From Luteolibacter rhizosphaerae (lineage in GTDB: Bacteria; Verrucomicrobiota; Verrucomicrobiia; Verrucomicrobiales; Akkermansiaceae), in NCBI RefSeq assembly GCF_025950095.1, contig NZ_JAPDDR010000010.1, positions 62,001 to 126,000 on the forward strand: DNA of 64,000 bases, in the 5' to 3' direction. Shown piece after piece: positions 1 to 8,714 of the stretch. Position 1 is the stretch's first letter; each line of letters opens with the position of its first letter. The notes under the pieces are model-generated. The model ran no database searches. It saw only the letters and a list, made by a program, of their open reading frames with translations, and was not told where the DNA came from. The translations under genes and the position numbers were made by a program.

Positions 1-174
1 GTGCTGAACGCGCAGGACATTCCCGACAAACCCTTCAAGGCTCAGAAGCCGGTAATCAAGGATGACAAGGCCACGGTGGTGCTCAACGCCGGCTCGGGCG
101 AATACAAGCACAGCGTGACCGTAAAGCTGGTGAAAACCGACGGAGTCTGGCTGCTGGATGCCGTGAACGAATAA
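1..174 (+). CDS. C-terminal fragment of an unidentified protein
   Basis: The reading frame is open from base 1 to a TAA at 172-174, so only the last 57 codons of a gene beginning upstream of the window are present. The tail (YKHSVTVKLVKTDGVWLLDA) alternates beta-strand-like segments ending in a 'dG-W-l-d-aV' pattern. That pattern is seen in small NTF2/DUF4878-type exported proteins, where a final strand closes the cone fold. This is a weak resemblance only; the family cannot be named from this fragment. A hairpin follows immediately and the next gene is convergent. Confidence 0.5.
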   Translation: MLNAQDIPDKPFKAQKPVIKDDKATVVLNAGSGEYKHSVTVKLVKTDGVWLLDAVNE

Positions 175-180
175 TAGCAA

Positions 181-205
181 GGGGTGACAGCCAAGCCGTC
201 ACCCC
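181..205. terminator. Hairpin between convergent genes (candidate terminator)
   Basis: GGGGTGAC at 181-188 pairs perfectly with GTCACCCC at 198-205 around a 9-nt loop. It begins 6 bases after the upstream stop codon and lies between two convergent genes, so it could terminate both. There is no clear T-run, so Rho-independent function is not certain. Confidence 0.5.
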
Positions 206-229
206 CTCCGGGAACGGGGTCCTCGCAGC

Positions 230-700
230 TTACATCTGGTCCGGGATCTCCGGTTCGACCAAGAGCGTCAGCAGTTGCAGGGACTCCTGCCAGCCCATGT
301 AGCAGGCCTCGACCGGAATCATGGCAGGGATGCCCTCTTGGGTGATATTCACCTCCGTGCCGCAGAAGACCTCCCGCAGTTCCACGGTGGTGATCATGGT
401 GCCCGGCAGCTTCGGGTCCTCGAACTGGTCATCGTAGCGGAGCTTCTTGTTAGGCTCCATTTCCAGGAAGCGACCGCCGAAGGCGTGGCTGCTGCCGGTG
501 TTGAAGTTCGTGAAGGACATGCGGTAGGTGCCACCGACCTGAGCGTCCATGTGATGAACCTTGCCGGTGAAGCCATGGGGCGGCAGCCACTTCGCCATCG
601 CATCGGCATCGATAAAGGCGCGGTAGATGCGCTCCGCCTTGGCGCGGATCACACGGTGAAGACGGACGGTTCCGGTAGTGGTAGTGCTTTCAGAGTTCAT
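230..700 (-). CDS. SRPBCC (AHSA1-like) domain protein
   Basis: The 156-residue protein is a single START/Bet v1-like fold of the AHSA1 type. An N-terminal strand 'VRLHRVIRAKAERIYRAF' is followed by 'AMAKWLPPHGF', matching the W-x-x-P/G signature of the family. A central 'GGTYRMSF' strand and a C-terminal amphipathic helix 'MGWQESLQLLTLLVE' that would close the ligand cavity follow. Family members bind small hydrophobic ligands or are uncharacterised stress proteins; no substrate can be deduced here. The gene stands alone, convergent with the fragment at the window start. Confidence 0.8.
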   Translation of the reverse strand: MNSESTTTTGTVRLHRVIRAKAERIYRAFIDADAMAKWLPPHGFTGKVHHMDAQVGGTYRMSFTNFNTGSSHAFGGRFLEMEPNKKLRYDDQFEDPKLPGTMITTVELREVFCGTEVNITQEGIPAMIPVEACYMGWQESLQLLTLLVEPEIPDQM

Positions 701-794
701 GGTAGTTCAGGTAATTCGGTGTTTCATCATACCGACGAACGAGATCCCGGAATCGGGACAATTATTTTCCAACCGCCGGAAAATTGCACCCTGC

Positions 795-1925
795 TCACTG
801 CCCCCGCGGGATTCTCGGTGCCAGGTGCGGGATCAACGGCGAGTCGGGATTCTTGTCCATCCAGTCCCGGGCGGCGGCCATGTCAGCATCGCCGCGGATC
901 GTCATCTCGACGAAGCCTGTAAGATATCCGAGATCCAGTTCCGAATCCTTGGAACCCTTACTCGCGGCATCGAGAAGGCGGAGCTTGTCGGGAACATAGT
1001 AGTAGCGGTACTTCTCGAGCACCGTCTGGGTGAGTTTGTTAGGATCACGCCCATACTGTTGGAGCTTCGTCATCACCTCGCAGGCCTGATCCACATCGCG
1101 GGAGTGATCCGCCTTCCAAAGCAACTTCTGGGTAGCCTCGTGGAAGAGATCACCTGCAAGCTGAGCATTCGCCGCATTCGAGGTGTCCAGTGTGGAAGCG
1201 TATTGAAGCACCGGTTCCAAAGCCTGCACTCCCCCGTTCTGCACGACGTTCCAGACCAGATTGCCGGCACAGCCCTTGCGTTTGTCGGCAGGAAGCTCGT
1301 CGAGGAGTTTGAGCGCATCCTGAGGATTGCTCAATGCGGCGCCGGAAAGAACGGCGGCATAGTGATCACTGTTCGTCTTATGACCATCCGCTTCCACCTT
1401 CTTCAACCATTCAATCGCAGCACGGGGATCCTTGGAGGCCCAGCCGTAGAGGGTTTGCCAAGAGCGGACGTTGCGCTTGTCGAAGTTGTCGTCGAGGTAG
1501 GTATCCATTACGTCCGCCCCTGCCACTTGCCCGGCGCGGAAGAGCGCCAGCTTCCACTCGTCGGCCGGATCCCTACCGCTGTCCTCGGAGATCTTCCCGA
1601 AGGTTGCGATCACTTCACGCCAGTTGTCGGCGGTCATGTGGAGCAGGCATTCCGAAAGCAGGCGCCGGATCTCGACCGGATCGGTCATCGTGGCAGCTTG
1701 CTCGGTGAAAGCCGCGAGCTGATCGGAGCCCGCTTGGCGAATTGCGGCTACACCCGGGTGAATCGAAGCGGAGTTGCGCGTGGACTTGGCGGAACGCGGG
1801 GCTCCGGCCTCAGGTGCGGAAGCATCCGTCCCGGCTTCCGGAACCGACGAGAGAGGCCCTTTGCCCAGAATGATGCCGAGAGCCAAACCGGCCACCAAGA
1901 GAGCAGCCGAAGACAGTTTTTTCAT
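795..1925 (-). CDS. Exported helical-repeat protein (paralogue 1 of 6)
   Basis: 376 residues. A hydrophobic N-terminal stretch (about residues 4-22) acts as a signal anchor, then a low-complexity Ala/Ser/Pro linker to about residue 55, then an all-alpha region. Repeat signatures include 'DPRAAIEWLKKVEADG' and 'NPQDALKLLDELPADK', each the start of a helix pair. The domain is probably extracytoplasmic. No catalytic motif is visible and the molecular function is unknown. It resembles five other proteins in this window (6529, 44170, 49785, 56909 and 58212). ATG start directly precedes the lysine-rich n-region MKKLSS, supporting this start. Confidence 0.7.
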   Translation of the reverse strand: MKKLSSAALLVAGLALGIILGKGPLSSVPEAGTDASAPEAGAPRSAKSTRNSASIHPGVAAIRQAGSDQLAAFTEQAATMTDPVEIRRLLSECLLHMTADNWREVIATFGKISEDSGRDPADEWKLALFRAGQVAGADVMDTYLDDNFDKRNVRSWQTLYGWASKDPRAAIEWLKKVEADGHKTNSDHYAAVLSGAALSNPQDALKLLDELPADKRKGCAGNLVWNVVQNGGVQALEPVLQYASTLDTSNAANAQLAGDLFHEATQKLLWKADHSRDVDQACEVMTKLQQYGRDPNKLTQTVLEKYRYYYVPDKLRLLDAASKGSKDSELDLGYLTGFVEMTIRGDADMAAARDWMDKNPDSPLIPHLAPRIPRGQ

Positions 1926-1996
1926 TGACCCTCAGAGATAATGAGAACGCTGAAGGTGTAAATGGATTTCAACGACAGCGTATCGGATGAGGTCCC

Positions 1997-2560
1997 CTAG
2001 AGGCTCCCGCCGAGCATCCAGCGTCCCAGTTCAACGTGCTCGGTTTGCCCCACGAGACTGCGGACAAGAATCAGCTCGTCCACACGCCATTCCACCGGTG
2101 GAACCGGCTCCTCCTCGAAGCCCGCGGAGGGATAGGCGAGGGACGCATGCGGAGTGAACTTCGGCCTCCGCTCCGGAGCTCCCATGGCAAGCCAGTGCAG
2201 GTGATGGAGATCGGCATTCGCTTCCTCGCTCACGAGCGCCAAGGGGCCGTTCGAGAATGGGAGAACTGCATCGAAGCTCACATCGAAAGGTGTGACGAGA
2301 AGAGCCGCGGTCTTGCAGATGCGGCGGATCTTCTTCAGATCCTGCGGTTTCAGATCCTCGAAGTTTCCGAAGGACCGCAAGGTGATGTGGAGAATTTCCG
2401 GTGGCCGCTTCTTCGCCCTCACGCCGTGCCTGCGGCAGTGGAGATCGGTGAAACGATAGAGATGCTGCGCGGTAAGGGCGTCCGGGCGAACCACCGCGAA
2501 CACATCCGCGCGAGTCTTCCGCGCCGGAGGCATGTCGAAGAGAAGTAGCTGCTCGTCCAT
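1997..2560 (-). CDS. 2H phosphoesterase, LigT/ThpR (2'-5' RNA ligase) family
   Basis: 187 residues with the two H-x-T/S catalytic motifs of 2H phosphoesterases: H58-I-T60 in 'ILHITLRSF' and H137-A-S139 in 'FTPHASLAYP'. Spacing and length match the LigT/ThpR family, which hydrolyses or forms 2',3'- or 2'-5' phosphodiester linkages in RNA. It lies 54 bp downstream of the exonuclease-ligase gene on the same strand and is probably co-transcribed. A role in end-processing alongside the ligase is an inference from this context. The annotated name 'RNA 2',3'-cyclic phosphodiesterase' is a family-level assignment. Confidence 0.82.
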   Translation of the reverse strand: MDEQLLLFDMPPARKTRADVFAVVRPDALTAQHLYRFTDLHCRRHGVRAKKRPPEILHITLRSFGNFEDLKPQDLKKIRRICKTAALLVTPFDVSFDAVLPFSNGPLALVSEEANADLHHLHWLAMGAPERRPKFTPHASLAYPSAGFEEEPVPPVEWRVDELILVRSLVGQTEHVELGRWMLGGSL

Positions 2561-2614
2561 TGCCGCCGAATGACGCGCAGGATCGCGGGTTTTCCAGCAA
2601 TCTTTAGCACTTCC

Positions 2615-5365
2615 TTAGCTATCCACCAGGGATCGGGCGTATTGCAGCGTGTCGATCTCATCCGGAGTCTTGTCGCGGCGGATGGCGTGGATGCGGGGGA
2701 AACGCAGCGCGAGCCCTGAGTCGTGACGCTTCGAGGCTTGGATCGAATCGAAGGCAATCTCTAACACCAGGTTCGGCTCGACGATATGCTTGCGCCGTTC
2801 CGTGGAAAGCGTGTGGCGCTTGAAATACTCGGTGAGTTCCTCGATCTCGACATCGGTCAGGCCCGAGTAGGCCTTGCCGATGACGCGAAGTTGGCCGCTC
2901 ACCTGATCTCTGACTGCAAAGGTGTAGTCGGAGAGAACTTCCGCGCGTTTGCCGTGGCCCTGCTCCGCGGCCACGACCACGCAATCGAGAGTGCTGGAGG
3001 TCTTCAGCTTCAGCCATGCCTTCCCGCGACGCCCCGGTGAATAGGTGCTCTCCGGATCTTTCGCGATCAGACCTTCGTGCCCTTCCGCACGGGCTTGCTT
3101 GAAAGCGGCCTGCACCGCATCGGCATCCGCATCCGAGCGCAGGAGCTGGATCGGCACGATCGCGGGATGAACCTGCCCGATCCCCGAATCATCCAACAAG
3201 GTGCGGCGCTTCAGAAGCGGCTCGCGCAGCAGATCCGATTCATTCAGCCAGAGGAGATCAAAGGCAATGAAGCTGACCGGAGGCAGGGACGATCCATGAC
3301 CATCTCCCGCATCCGATGAGGCAGCAAAAAGATCCGACTGCGCTACCGTGATGCGCCCGAGGCGGGTCTGTAGATCATGGAAGGTCAGGCGCTTGCCCTC
3401 GGCATAAGCGATGATCTCTCCATCCAAGATGAAATCTCCCGGCAAGGTGAGCGCGGCATGCAACAACTCGGGGAATTCGGCATCCAGCGGACGCAGATCG
3501 CGCGAGTAAAGCGCGGCACGGTTGCCCTGCTTATGCAGTTGCGCGCGGATGCCATCATACTTCGGCTCCAGCCAGATCCCGCGAGTGGCGGCGGCCCCTT
3601 GACTCACGTAGTCCACCAGTGCGGCAGCATCGGGCATCGGAGACGCAAGCATCACCTTCACCGGCACGAAGGGGCGAAGAGCGGCTTGCTCCAAGCGCTT
3701 GTGCTTGGCCAGTCTGGCGGTCTCCCCGAGATCGCCGGTGAGCATGTGTGCATTCCGGACTGCGGCGGGCTCCGCGCTGAAGGCGGTGGCCACGGCGTCC
3801 TCCACCAGACCTTCTTTCAGGCCGATCCTCAGATCACCTGTTAGAAGCTTCACGAGGGTTTCACCCTCCGCGGGATGAAGCGTCCGCAGACGGGACGAAA
3901 GCAACTCGATCTTCGCCAAGGAACCCGGCGCGGTCGCCAGCTCCGTGAAGAAGGCGGCAAGACCTTCCAACGTAAGCGGCTCCGGCTTCAGCGGTAGCTC
4001 CTGCAGGAAGAGGCGAGTGGTGCGGGCGGCATCATTCTGCGAGAGCGAGATCTCGCGGTAGCGCTCTTCCCGCGCACCGGGCAGCTTAAGCAGGGCGCGG
4101 CGGAGTGTGGCGGAACCGGCGTAAACCGCACGGCGATCGGCGGCACGCGGCAGGGCTCGGCCTGTTAGCCAGCTCGCGGCGAGCACGAGGTCATCCTCGC
4201 TCTCCAATCCTTTGAGATAGGCGGCTAGGTGGCGGATCTTTTCGAGGCGGCTGCTGGTCTCCCCCGTCAAGCGGCACAGGCTGGTGAAATCCGCTAGAGC
4301 ACAGATCGGTCTTACATGGCGGGCGCTTGCCGTGGTCTGCACCCCGCTGCCAGTCATCACACCGCGGGCGGATGGCGGAGAAAGCGCGAGCTCCAACTGA
4401 TCATTCCCCGAGGCGGACCAGGCATCCTGCCCACGGAGACGCAACTCGGCGGCGAACTCGCGGGTATAGCCGTGCACCGTGAGGATCTTCTTCGGCCTCA
4501 CGCGCTGGATGCACTCCATCAGCCCCGGATAGTCGGCGTGATCGGAAAGCGGGATCGCCTCATCCACCCGGTAGCGGAAGGTGGCGCCCGGCACCATGGC
4601 CCAACCGCTGAGCATCGCCACGCGGCGGTTACCCACGGCACGGAGAAGTTTCGACCGGACCGCATTCGGCGGGGCGATCACAGCATGGCCGGGCGGCACG
4701 GGGCCATCGAGAAGGATAGGCTCCGGTAGGCAGGACACCCCGGCCTCCAGGCAGGCCCGGGTCATATCTGCCACATTCGGATGCAGCACGGCCGGGATCT
4801 CGTTTGCATGCAGCAAGGCCAGAGCCTCCTGTGCCTTGCCTAGCGAGTAACCTAGCAGCACAGGCACCTCGCCATCGGCCAAAGTATCGTGGACGAAACG
4901 CAAAACTGCCGACTCCACTTCCATCTGCGAGGGGAAGTTGAACTGGGGAAGGCCGAAGGTCGTCTCCAAGATCAGCAGGTCAGCCTGTTGGAATACCACC
5001 GGTTCCGAGGTGCGGCCCTTCCGGACCTTGAAATCACCCGTGTAGAGCATCGTGGCGCCGTCCGCCTTGCGGGTCACATGCAGCATGGCCGAGCCCGCGA
5101 TGTGTCCCGCCGGGAGCAGGCGCAAGCGGAAGCCATTTCGTTCCACGACCGTGTGGAACGCAGCCGGTTCCAGCTTTTCGGCTGCGACCCCGTAGCGGCA
5201 GCGGACCAGTGCGGCGGTCACCGTCGAGCACAGGGCCTTATCGTGGCGGGCGAAATGGTCGGCATGGGCATGCGAGACGAAGGCCCACGGCTGTGCATCC
5301 CACGGATCCAGCCATAAATCGGCCTCGGGGACATACAAACCGCGTTGGAACCGGACTTCTATCAC
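2615..5365 (-). CDS. Fused MBL-fold exonuclease and ATP-dependent DNA ligase
   Basis: 916 residues holding two enzymes. Residues 1-330 form a metallo-beta-lactamase/beta-CASP-like nuclease: H32-A-H34-A-D36-H37, H88, D111 in 'YTGDFK', H276 in 'SDHADY' and H298 in 'TVHGY' are the metal ligands. This is the 'ligase-associated exonuclease' type. Residues about 355-560 are the helical DNA-binding domain of an ATP-dependent ligase. The adenylation motif 'LEPKYDGIRAQ' carries the nucleotidyl lysine K602, followed by the 'DGEI' motif, and an OB-fold extends to the C-terminus. The two activities are usually encoded by adjacent genes; here they are one reading frame with no internal stop. It probably leads an operon with the 2H phosphoesterase and acts in DNA end repair. 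Confidence 0.9.
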   Translation of the reverse strand: MIEVRFQRGLYVPEADLWLDPWDAQPWAFVSHAHADHFARHDKALCSTVTAALVRCRYGVAAEKLEPAAFHTVVERNGFRLRLLPAGHIAGSAMLHVTRKADGATMLYTGDFKVRKGRTSEPVVFQQADLLILETTFGLPQFNFPSQMEVESAVLRFVHDTLADGEVPVLLGYSLGKAQEALALLHANEIPAVLHPNVADMTRACLEAGVSCLPEPILLDGPVPPGHAVIAPPNAVRSKLLRAVGNRRVAMLSGWAMVPGATFRYRVDEAIPLSDHADYPGLMECIQRVRPKKILTVHGYTREFAAELRLRGQDAWSASGNDQLELALSPPSARGVMTGSGVQTTASARHVRPICALADFTSLCRLTGETSSRLEKIRHLAAYLKGLESEDDLVLAASWLTGRALPRAADRRAVYAGSATLRRALLKLPGAREERYREISLSQNDAARTTRLFLQELPLKPEPLTLEGLAAFFTELATAPGSLAKIELLSSRLRTLHPAEGETLVKLLTGDLRIGLKEGLVEDAVATAFSAEPAAVRNAHMLTGDLGETARLAKHKRLEQAALRPFVPVKVMLASPMPDAAALVDYVSQGAAATRGIWLEPKYDGIRAQLHKQGNRAALYSRDLRPLDAEFPELLHAALTLPGDFILDGEIIAYAEGKRLTFHDLQTRLGRITVAQSDLFAASSDAGDGHGSSLPPVSFIAFDLLWLNESDLLREPLLKRRTLLDDSGIGQVHPAIVPIQLLRSDADADAVQAAFKQARAEGHEGLIAKDPESTYSPGRRGKAWLKLKTSSTLDCVVVAAEQGHGKRAEVLSDYTFAVRDQVSGQLRVIGKAYSGLTDVEIEELTEYFKRHTLSTERRKHIVEPNLVLEIAFDSIQASKRHDSGLALRFPRIHAIRRDKTPDEIDTLQYARSLVDS

Positions 5366-5453
5366 GCCTTGGAGGAAGGTGGCCGCGGATCAAGGCCGGG
5401 CCAAGCGGGAAGAGCAAGGAATGACAGAGGGGGCAAAGCGCAATCTTCCCATC

Positions 5454-6359
5454 TCATCCGACGGAATGCCCGCCATGAGCCTCGCCATCGAGGAAGCCGA
5501 AGCGACGGCGGACTCCCGCCATCTCCGCGGTGAGGCGGCCGCTCTGCTCGCGCACCGTGAGCGGGGCCTCGACCTCGGTTGTCTTGCCAGCCTCATCGGC
5601 ATGCTGGCAGGCGAAGAGGGTGAAGAGCGGCGCGAGCGTCTCGCGAGGCACCACATCCCGCATCCTAACGGTTCCCAATCCCGCCGCAGCGATGCCATCG
5701 AGGGCGCGCTGCTTTTGCGGTGAGGGAAAGCACAGCACGAACCACCCCCCGGGAGCGAGGTGCTTCACCGCGGCCCGTGCATAATCGGAGACATCCCCGC
5801 GCAGCTCGAAGCGGGCGTGGGCCTTCTGGGAATCCTGCGGTACGACCCCGGCATTCGCAGGGAAATAGGGCGGGCTGCCGGTGACCAAGGGAAAGTGGCG
5901 GCCCAGCGCCAGATCCCGGAGGTCGCCACGCGAGCAATCGACGCGGTGACGGATGCCGTTCGCATCGAGGTTGGTTTGGAGCAGGCGATAGCTGATTTCC
6001 TGCGCCTCCACGCAGGTCAGATGCGCGGACTCCCCCATTCCCCAGAGCGTGAGCAAGCCCACGGTGCCGATGCCCGTGCCCAAATCGAGATGCTCGGTGA
6101 CTGCCGGAGAAACCTGCAGGGCATACCACGCGGTCAGCACATCATCGATCGAATGGCGGTGACCGCCCTTCCGCTGGGCGATCAGCCATCCGGCCGCGCC
6201 GCCCGCGTCGTCCTGCCATGGCTCGCGGTCGAGGCCGTTCGGGCCGGTCAGCGCATCGAGGGTAATGCGCTCGCCGAACTCCTGCTCTAGCCGGGCGCGC
6301 TCCGCCTGCCAGCGTTCCATGCCGGAAAGAGATGCTGGATCGTGAAGAGGCGAGGACAT
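5454..6359 (-). CDS. TrmN6-like tRNA (adenine-N6) methyltransferase
   Basis: 301 residues from the ATG at 6357-6359, chosen because the longer upstream extension lacks family features. 'GGHRHSIDDVLTAWYA' (65-80) is the substrate-side motif found before the SAM site in TrmN6/YfiC proteins. 'LDLGTGIGTVG' (91-101) is SAM motif I. 'GSPPYF' (161-166) stands where N6-adenine methyltransferases have NPPY. The Asn-to-Gly/Ser change is seen in part of this family, so adenine as target is likely but not certain. It sits 88 bp upstream of the exonuclease-ligase on the same strand and is divergent from the next gene. Confidence 0.75.
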   Translation of the reverse strand: MSSPLHDPASLSGMERWQAERARLEQEFGERITLDALTGPNGLDREPWQDDAGGAAGWLIAQRKGGHRHSIDDVLTAWYALQVSPAVTEHLDLGTGIGTVGLLTLWGMGESAHLTCVEAQEISYRLLQTNLDANGIRHRVDCSRGDLRDLALGRHFPLVTGSPPYFPANAGVVPQDSQKAHARFELRGDVSDYARAAVKHLAPGGWFVLCFPSPQKQRALDGIAAAGLGTVRMRDVVPRETLAPLFTLFACQHADEAGKTTEVEAPLTVREQSGRLTAEMAGVRRRFGFLDGEAHGGHSVG

Positions 6360-6528
6360 GGCGGGCGGCGATCCTTTGCGGTGAAAAGGCCGCGGGGAAG
6401 CGCGAAGTTCCCCTGCCGTGATCCGCGATTGTGATCCACGTGCCAGCCCCTCAGCCTTCGCCACCTGCGGTGCGATCCAGATGGGATGGTATTGAATCCT
6501 ACCCCGACCTTGTTCTAACTTCCTCGCC

Positions 6529-7896
6529 ATGAACCCAAGCTGGTGGAAGGGCGGCGCCGTGCTCGGCTTGGTGGCACTGGCCTATCTAACCGGGCGCTAC
6601 CAAGCTCCGGATGCCGACGCTGGCGGTGCCGTGAAGGATTCCCGAGCGGGGGCCTCATCCGAAGAAACCGCATTTGCCGAAAGCAAGACCGGACGGCAGA
6701 CGAAGAGCGAGCGGCAGCTCAGCGGCTTCAAGTCGGCGGTCCCCTTCGCCCCGGGCGGGGCACGGGAGTGGTTCATGACGAAGGGTCGGGAGAACTGCGA
6801 GGACAGCTTCACCGGCCTGCTGCAACTGATCCAGAACTGCGCCACGCTTGACGAACGCGCGGCGGAAGAACTGGCGGTGGAACTGCGCGATATCCTGAAA
6901 CTTTACGATGCAGGTGACCCGGAAATGCGTGCCGCCTTCGACGGCGACGACCTTCAGGAACGCGGCCTGGCGGCCACCGTGTTCCGGCTTTCCCAGCTGA
7001 ATCCGCAAGCCGCCCTGCGTTTCCTTCAGGAAAGCCCCGACATCGACCGCCGTGGAGAAATGCTCGAGATGGTATTCGCCAACGCTGCTCTGAAAGATCC
7101 CGCCGAGGCCAAGGCTCTGCTCTCCGGTTTGGACGACAAGATGCTGCGCGGTGCCATGGAAGGAGTGATGGGGACGCTGACGGGGAAGAATCCCCAAGCG
7201 GCCTTCGACCTGCTCTCCGGCTTCACCCAAGCGGACTTGGATGGAGAGCGAAGGAAGTTCGTCGAGAAGATCACCAAGGACGATCCGGCGCAGGCGATCA
7301 AATATGCCCAGACCTGGGTGAAGTCCGGGCGGGACGCCCGACTTGTGGGCTCCGTGGTGGACGATTGGATGCGCACGGACCCCGAGGCTGCCCGTGCCTT
7401 CGGCGAATCGTATCGCGGTCCAGGCGAAGCGAGAGTGAAAGGCATCCTGATCAAGCACGCTGCCGAGACCGATCCGCGCAAAGCCGCCGAGGCCTTCGCC
7501 GCGCTCGGCACGGAAGCCGCGAACATGGGGGACACGGGGATCATCGTGGCGAAGAAATACGTCGCGGCGGATCTTCCCGGCGCCCGCGTGTGGATCGACA
7601 GTCTCCCCGCCGGACAGGCCAAAGATCTCGCCACCCAGGAACTTGTCGACCGCTGGGTGAAGTCCGAGCCCTTGGCTGCTGCCGACTGGATCGACAAGAT
7701 GCCCGCCGGTCCCCAGCGCAACGATGCCTCGATCAAACTGATCAACTCGATCCGCATGCGCTATCCTCAGGAAGCCCTCGACTGGGCCGGCTCACTCTCG
7801 GACCAGAAGCAACGCGAGACGATGCAGCAACATGTGCTCGAAGGCTGGAAGGAAATCGATCCGGAAGCTGCCGAGGCGGCGGGGAAGAAACTCTAG
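6529..7896 (+). CDS. Exported helical-repeat protein (paralogue 2 of 6)
   Basis: 455 residues. A membrane anchor at about residues 8-21 (VLGLVALAYLTGRY) is followed by a polar linker and then a regular array of about 35-residue helical repeats. Repeat starts visible in order include 'NPQAALRFLQESP', 'DPAEAKALLSGL', 'NPQAAFDLLSGF', 'DPAQAIKYAQTW', 'DPEAARAFGESY', 'DPRKAAEAFAAL', 'EPLAAADWIDKMP' and 'YPQEALDWAGSL'. This is the clearest example of the repeat in the window and is likely an extracytoplasmic solenoid. No enzymatic motif is seen. It is divergent from the methyltransferase gene and followed closely by the DUF2071 gene. Confidence 0.75.
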   Translation: MNPSWWKGGAVLGLVALAYLTGRYQAPDADAGGAVKDSRAGASSEETAFAESKTGRQTKSERQLSGFKSAVPFAPGGAREWFMTKGRENCEDSFTGLLQLIQNCATLDERAAEELAVELRDILKLYDAGDPEMRAAFDGDDLQERGLAATVFRLSQLNPQAALRFLQESPDIDRRGEMLEMVFANAALKDPAEAKALLSGLDDKMLRGAMEGVMGTLTGKNPQAAFDLLSGFTQADLDGERRKFVEKITKDDPAQAIKYAQTWVKSGRDARLVGSVVDDWMRTDPEAARAFGESYRGPGEARVKGILIKHAAETDPRKAAEAFAALGTEAANMGDTGIIVAKKYVAADLPGARVWIDSLPAGQAKDLATQELVDRWVKSEPLAAADWIDKMPAGPQRNDASIKLINSIRMRYPQEALDWAGSLSDQKQRETMQQHVLEGWKEIDPEAAEAAGKKL

Positions 7897-7958
7897 TTCG
7901 CGAGATATGGCGATTGTGGCGGCGGATGCATTCGGATACGGATGGCTCCACCCGAGCG

Positions 7959-8714
7959 ATGAATTATCTCAAGCGCCACCCCTTCCCGGTCGTGGCCCAT
8001 TTCGACCGGGTGGTGGCCGTTTCCTTCGCGTTTCCACAGGAGATCTTGCGACCGATGGTGCCGGAAGGACTGGAGATCGATGCCTATGAGGGATTCGGCT
8101 TCGTGACGGTGGCGATGGTCTGGACGCGCAAGCTGCGTCCTGCGGCGTTTCCGGCCTTCCTCGGACATGATTTCTTCCTCGCGGGCTATCGGATCTTCGC
8201 CCGGCTGCAGGATGAATCGGGGCGCCGTTTGCGCGGGCTCAAGATCCTGGGCAGCGAAACGGACAAGCAGCGGATGGTGCTGCTCGGCAACCTCATGACC
8301 GGCTACAACTACTCGCGGGTGAAGCTGGATATCGAGACCAGCGGCACGGTCACCCGCATCCGCACCCGGCGCGATGACGGGCGCTGCACGCTGGACCTGA
8401 GCTTCGACGACTGCGGCGGCGAGATCGGTCTGCCGGAAGGCTCGCCTTTCCCCGATTGGCGCACCGCCCGCCGCTTCGCCGGGCCCATGCCCTTCACCTT
8501 CAGTCCGCAGGGCGATGGGTCCTTCGTGGTGATCGAGGGAGGCCGGGCCGAATGGACGCCGCGGCCGGTGCGCCTGCTGGATTGGCAGGTCGGAATCTTC
8601 CAAGACTCACCGCTCGCGAAGGCGACGCCCCTGCCCGCGAATGCCTTCGCCGTGAACAACATCGCCTACCGCTGGGAACGCGGTCGCGTGATCACACCAC
8701 CTGCCACCGCATGA
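7959..8714 (+). CDS. DUF2071 (YqjF-like) family protein
   Basis: 251 residues from the ATG at 7959. The N-terminal 'HFDRVVAVSFAFPQEILRPMVPEGLE' region, the central 'FLAGYRIFARL' strand and the tail 'DWQVGIFQDSPL' fit the DUF2071/acetoacetate-decarboxylase-like beta fold. The biochemical role of the family is unknown. Its stop codon overlaps the start of the next gene in an ATGA, making it the first of a tightly coupled set 7959-8714 / 8711-9466 / 9463-9891. Confidence 0.75.
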   Translation: MNYLKRHPFPVVAHFDRVVAVSFAFPQEILRPMVPEGLEIDAYEGFGFVTVAMVWTRKLRPAAFPAFLGHDFFLAGYRIFARLQDESGRRLRGLKILGSETDKQRMVLLGNLMTGYNYSRVKLDIETSGTVTRIRTRRDDGRCTLDLSFDDCGGEIGLPEGSPFPDWRTARRFAGPMPFTFSPQGDGSFVVIEGGRAEWTPRPVRLLDWQVGIFQDSPLAKATPLPANAFAVNNIAYRWERGRVITPPATA

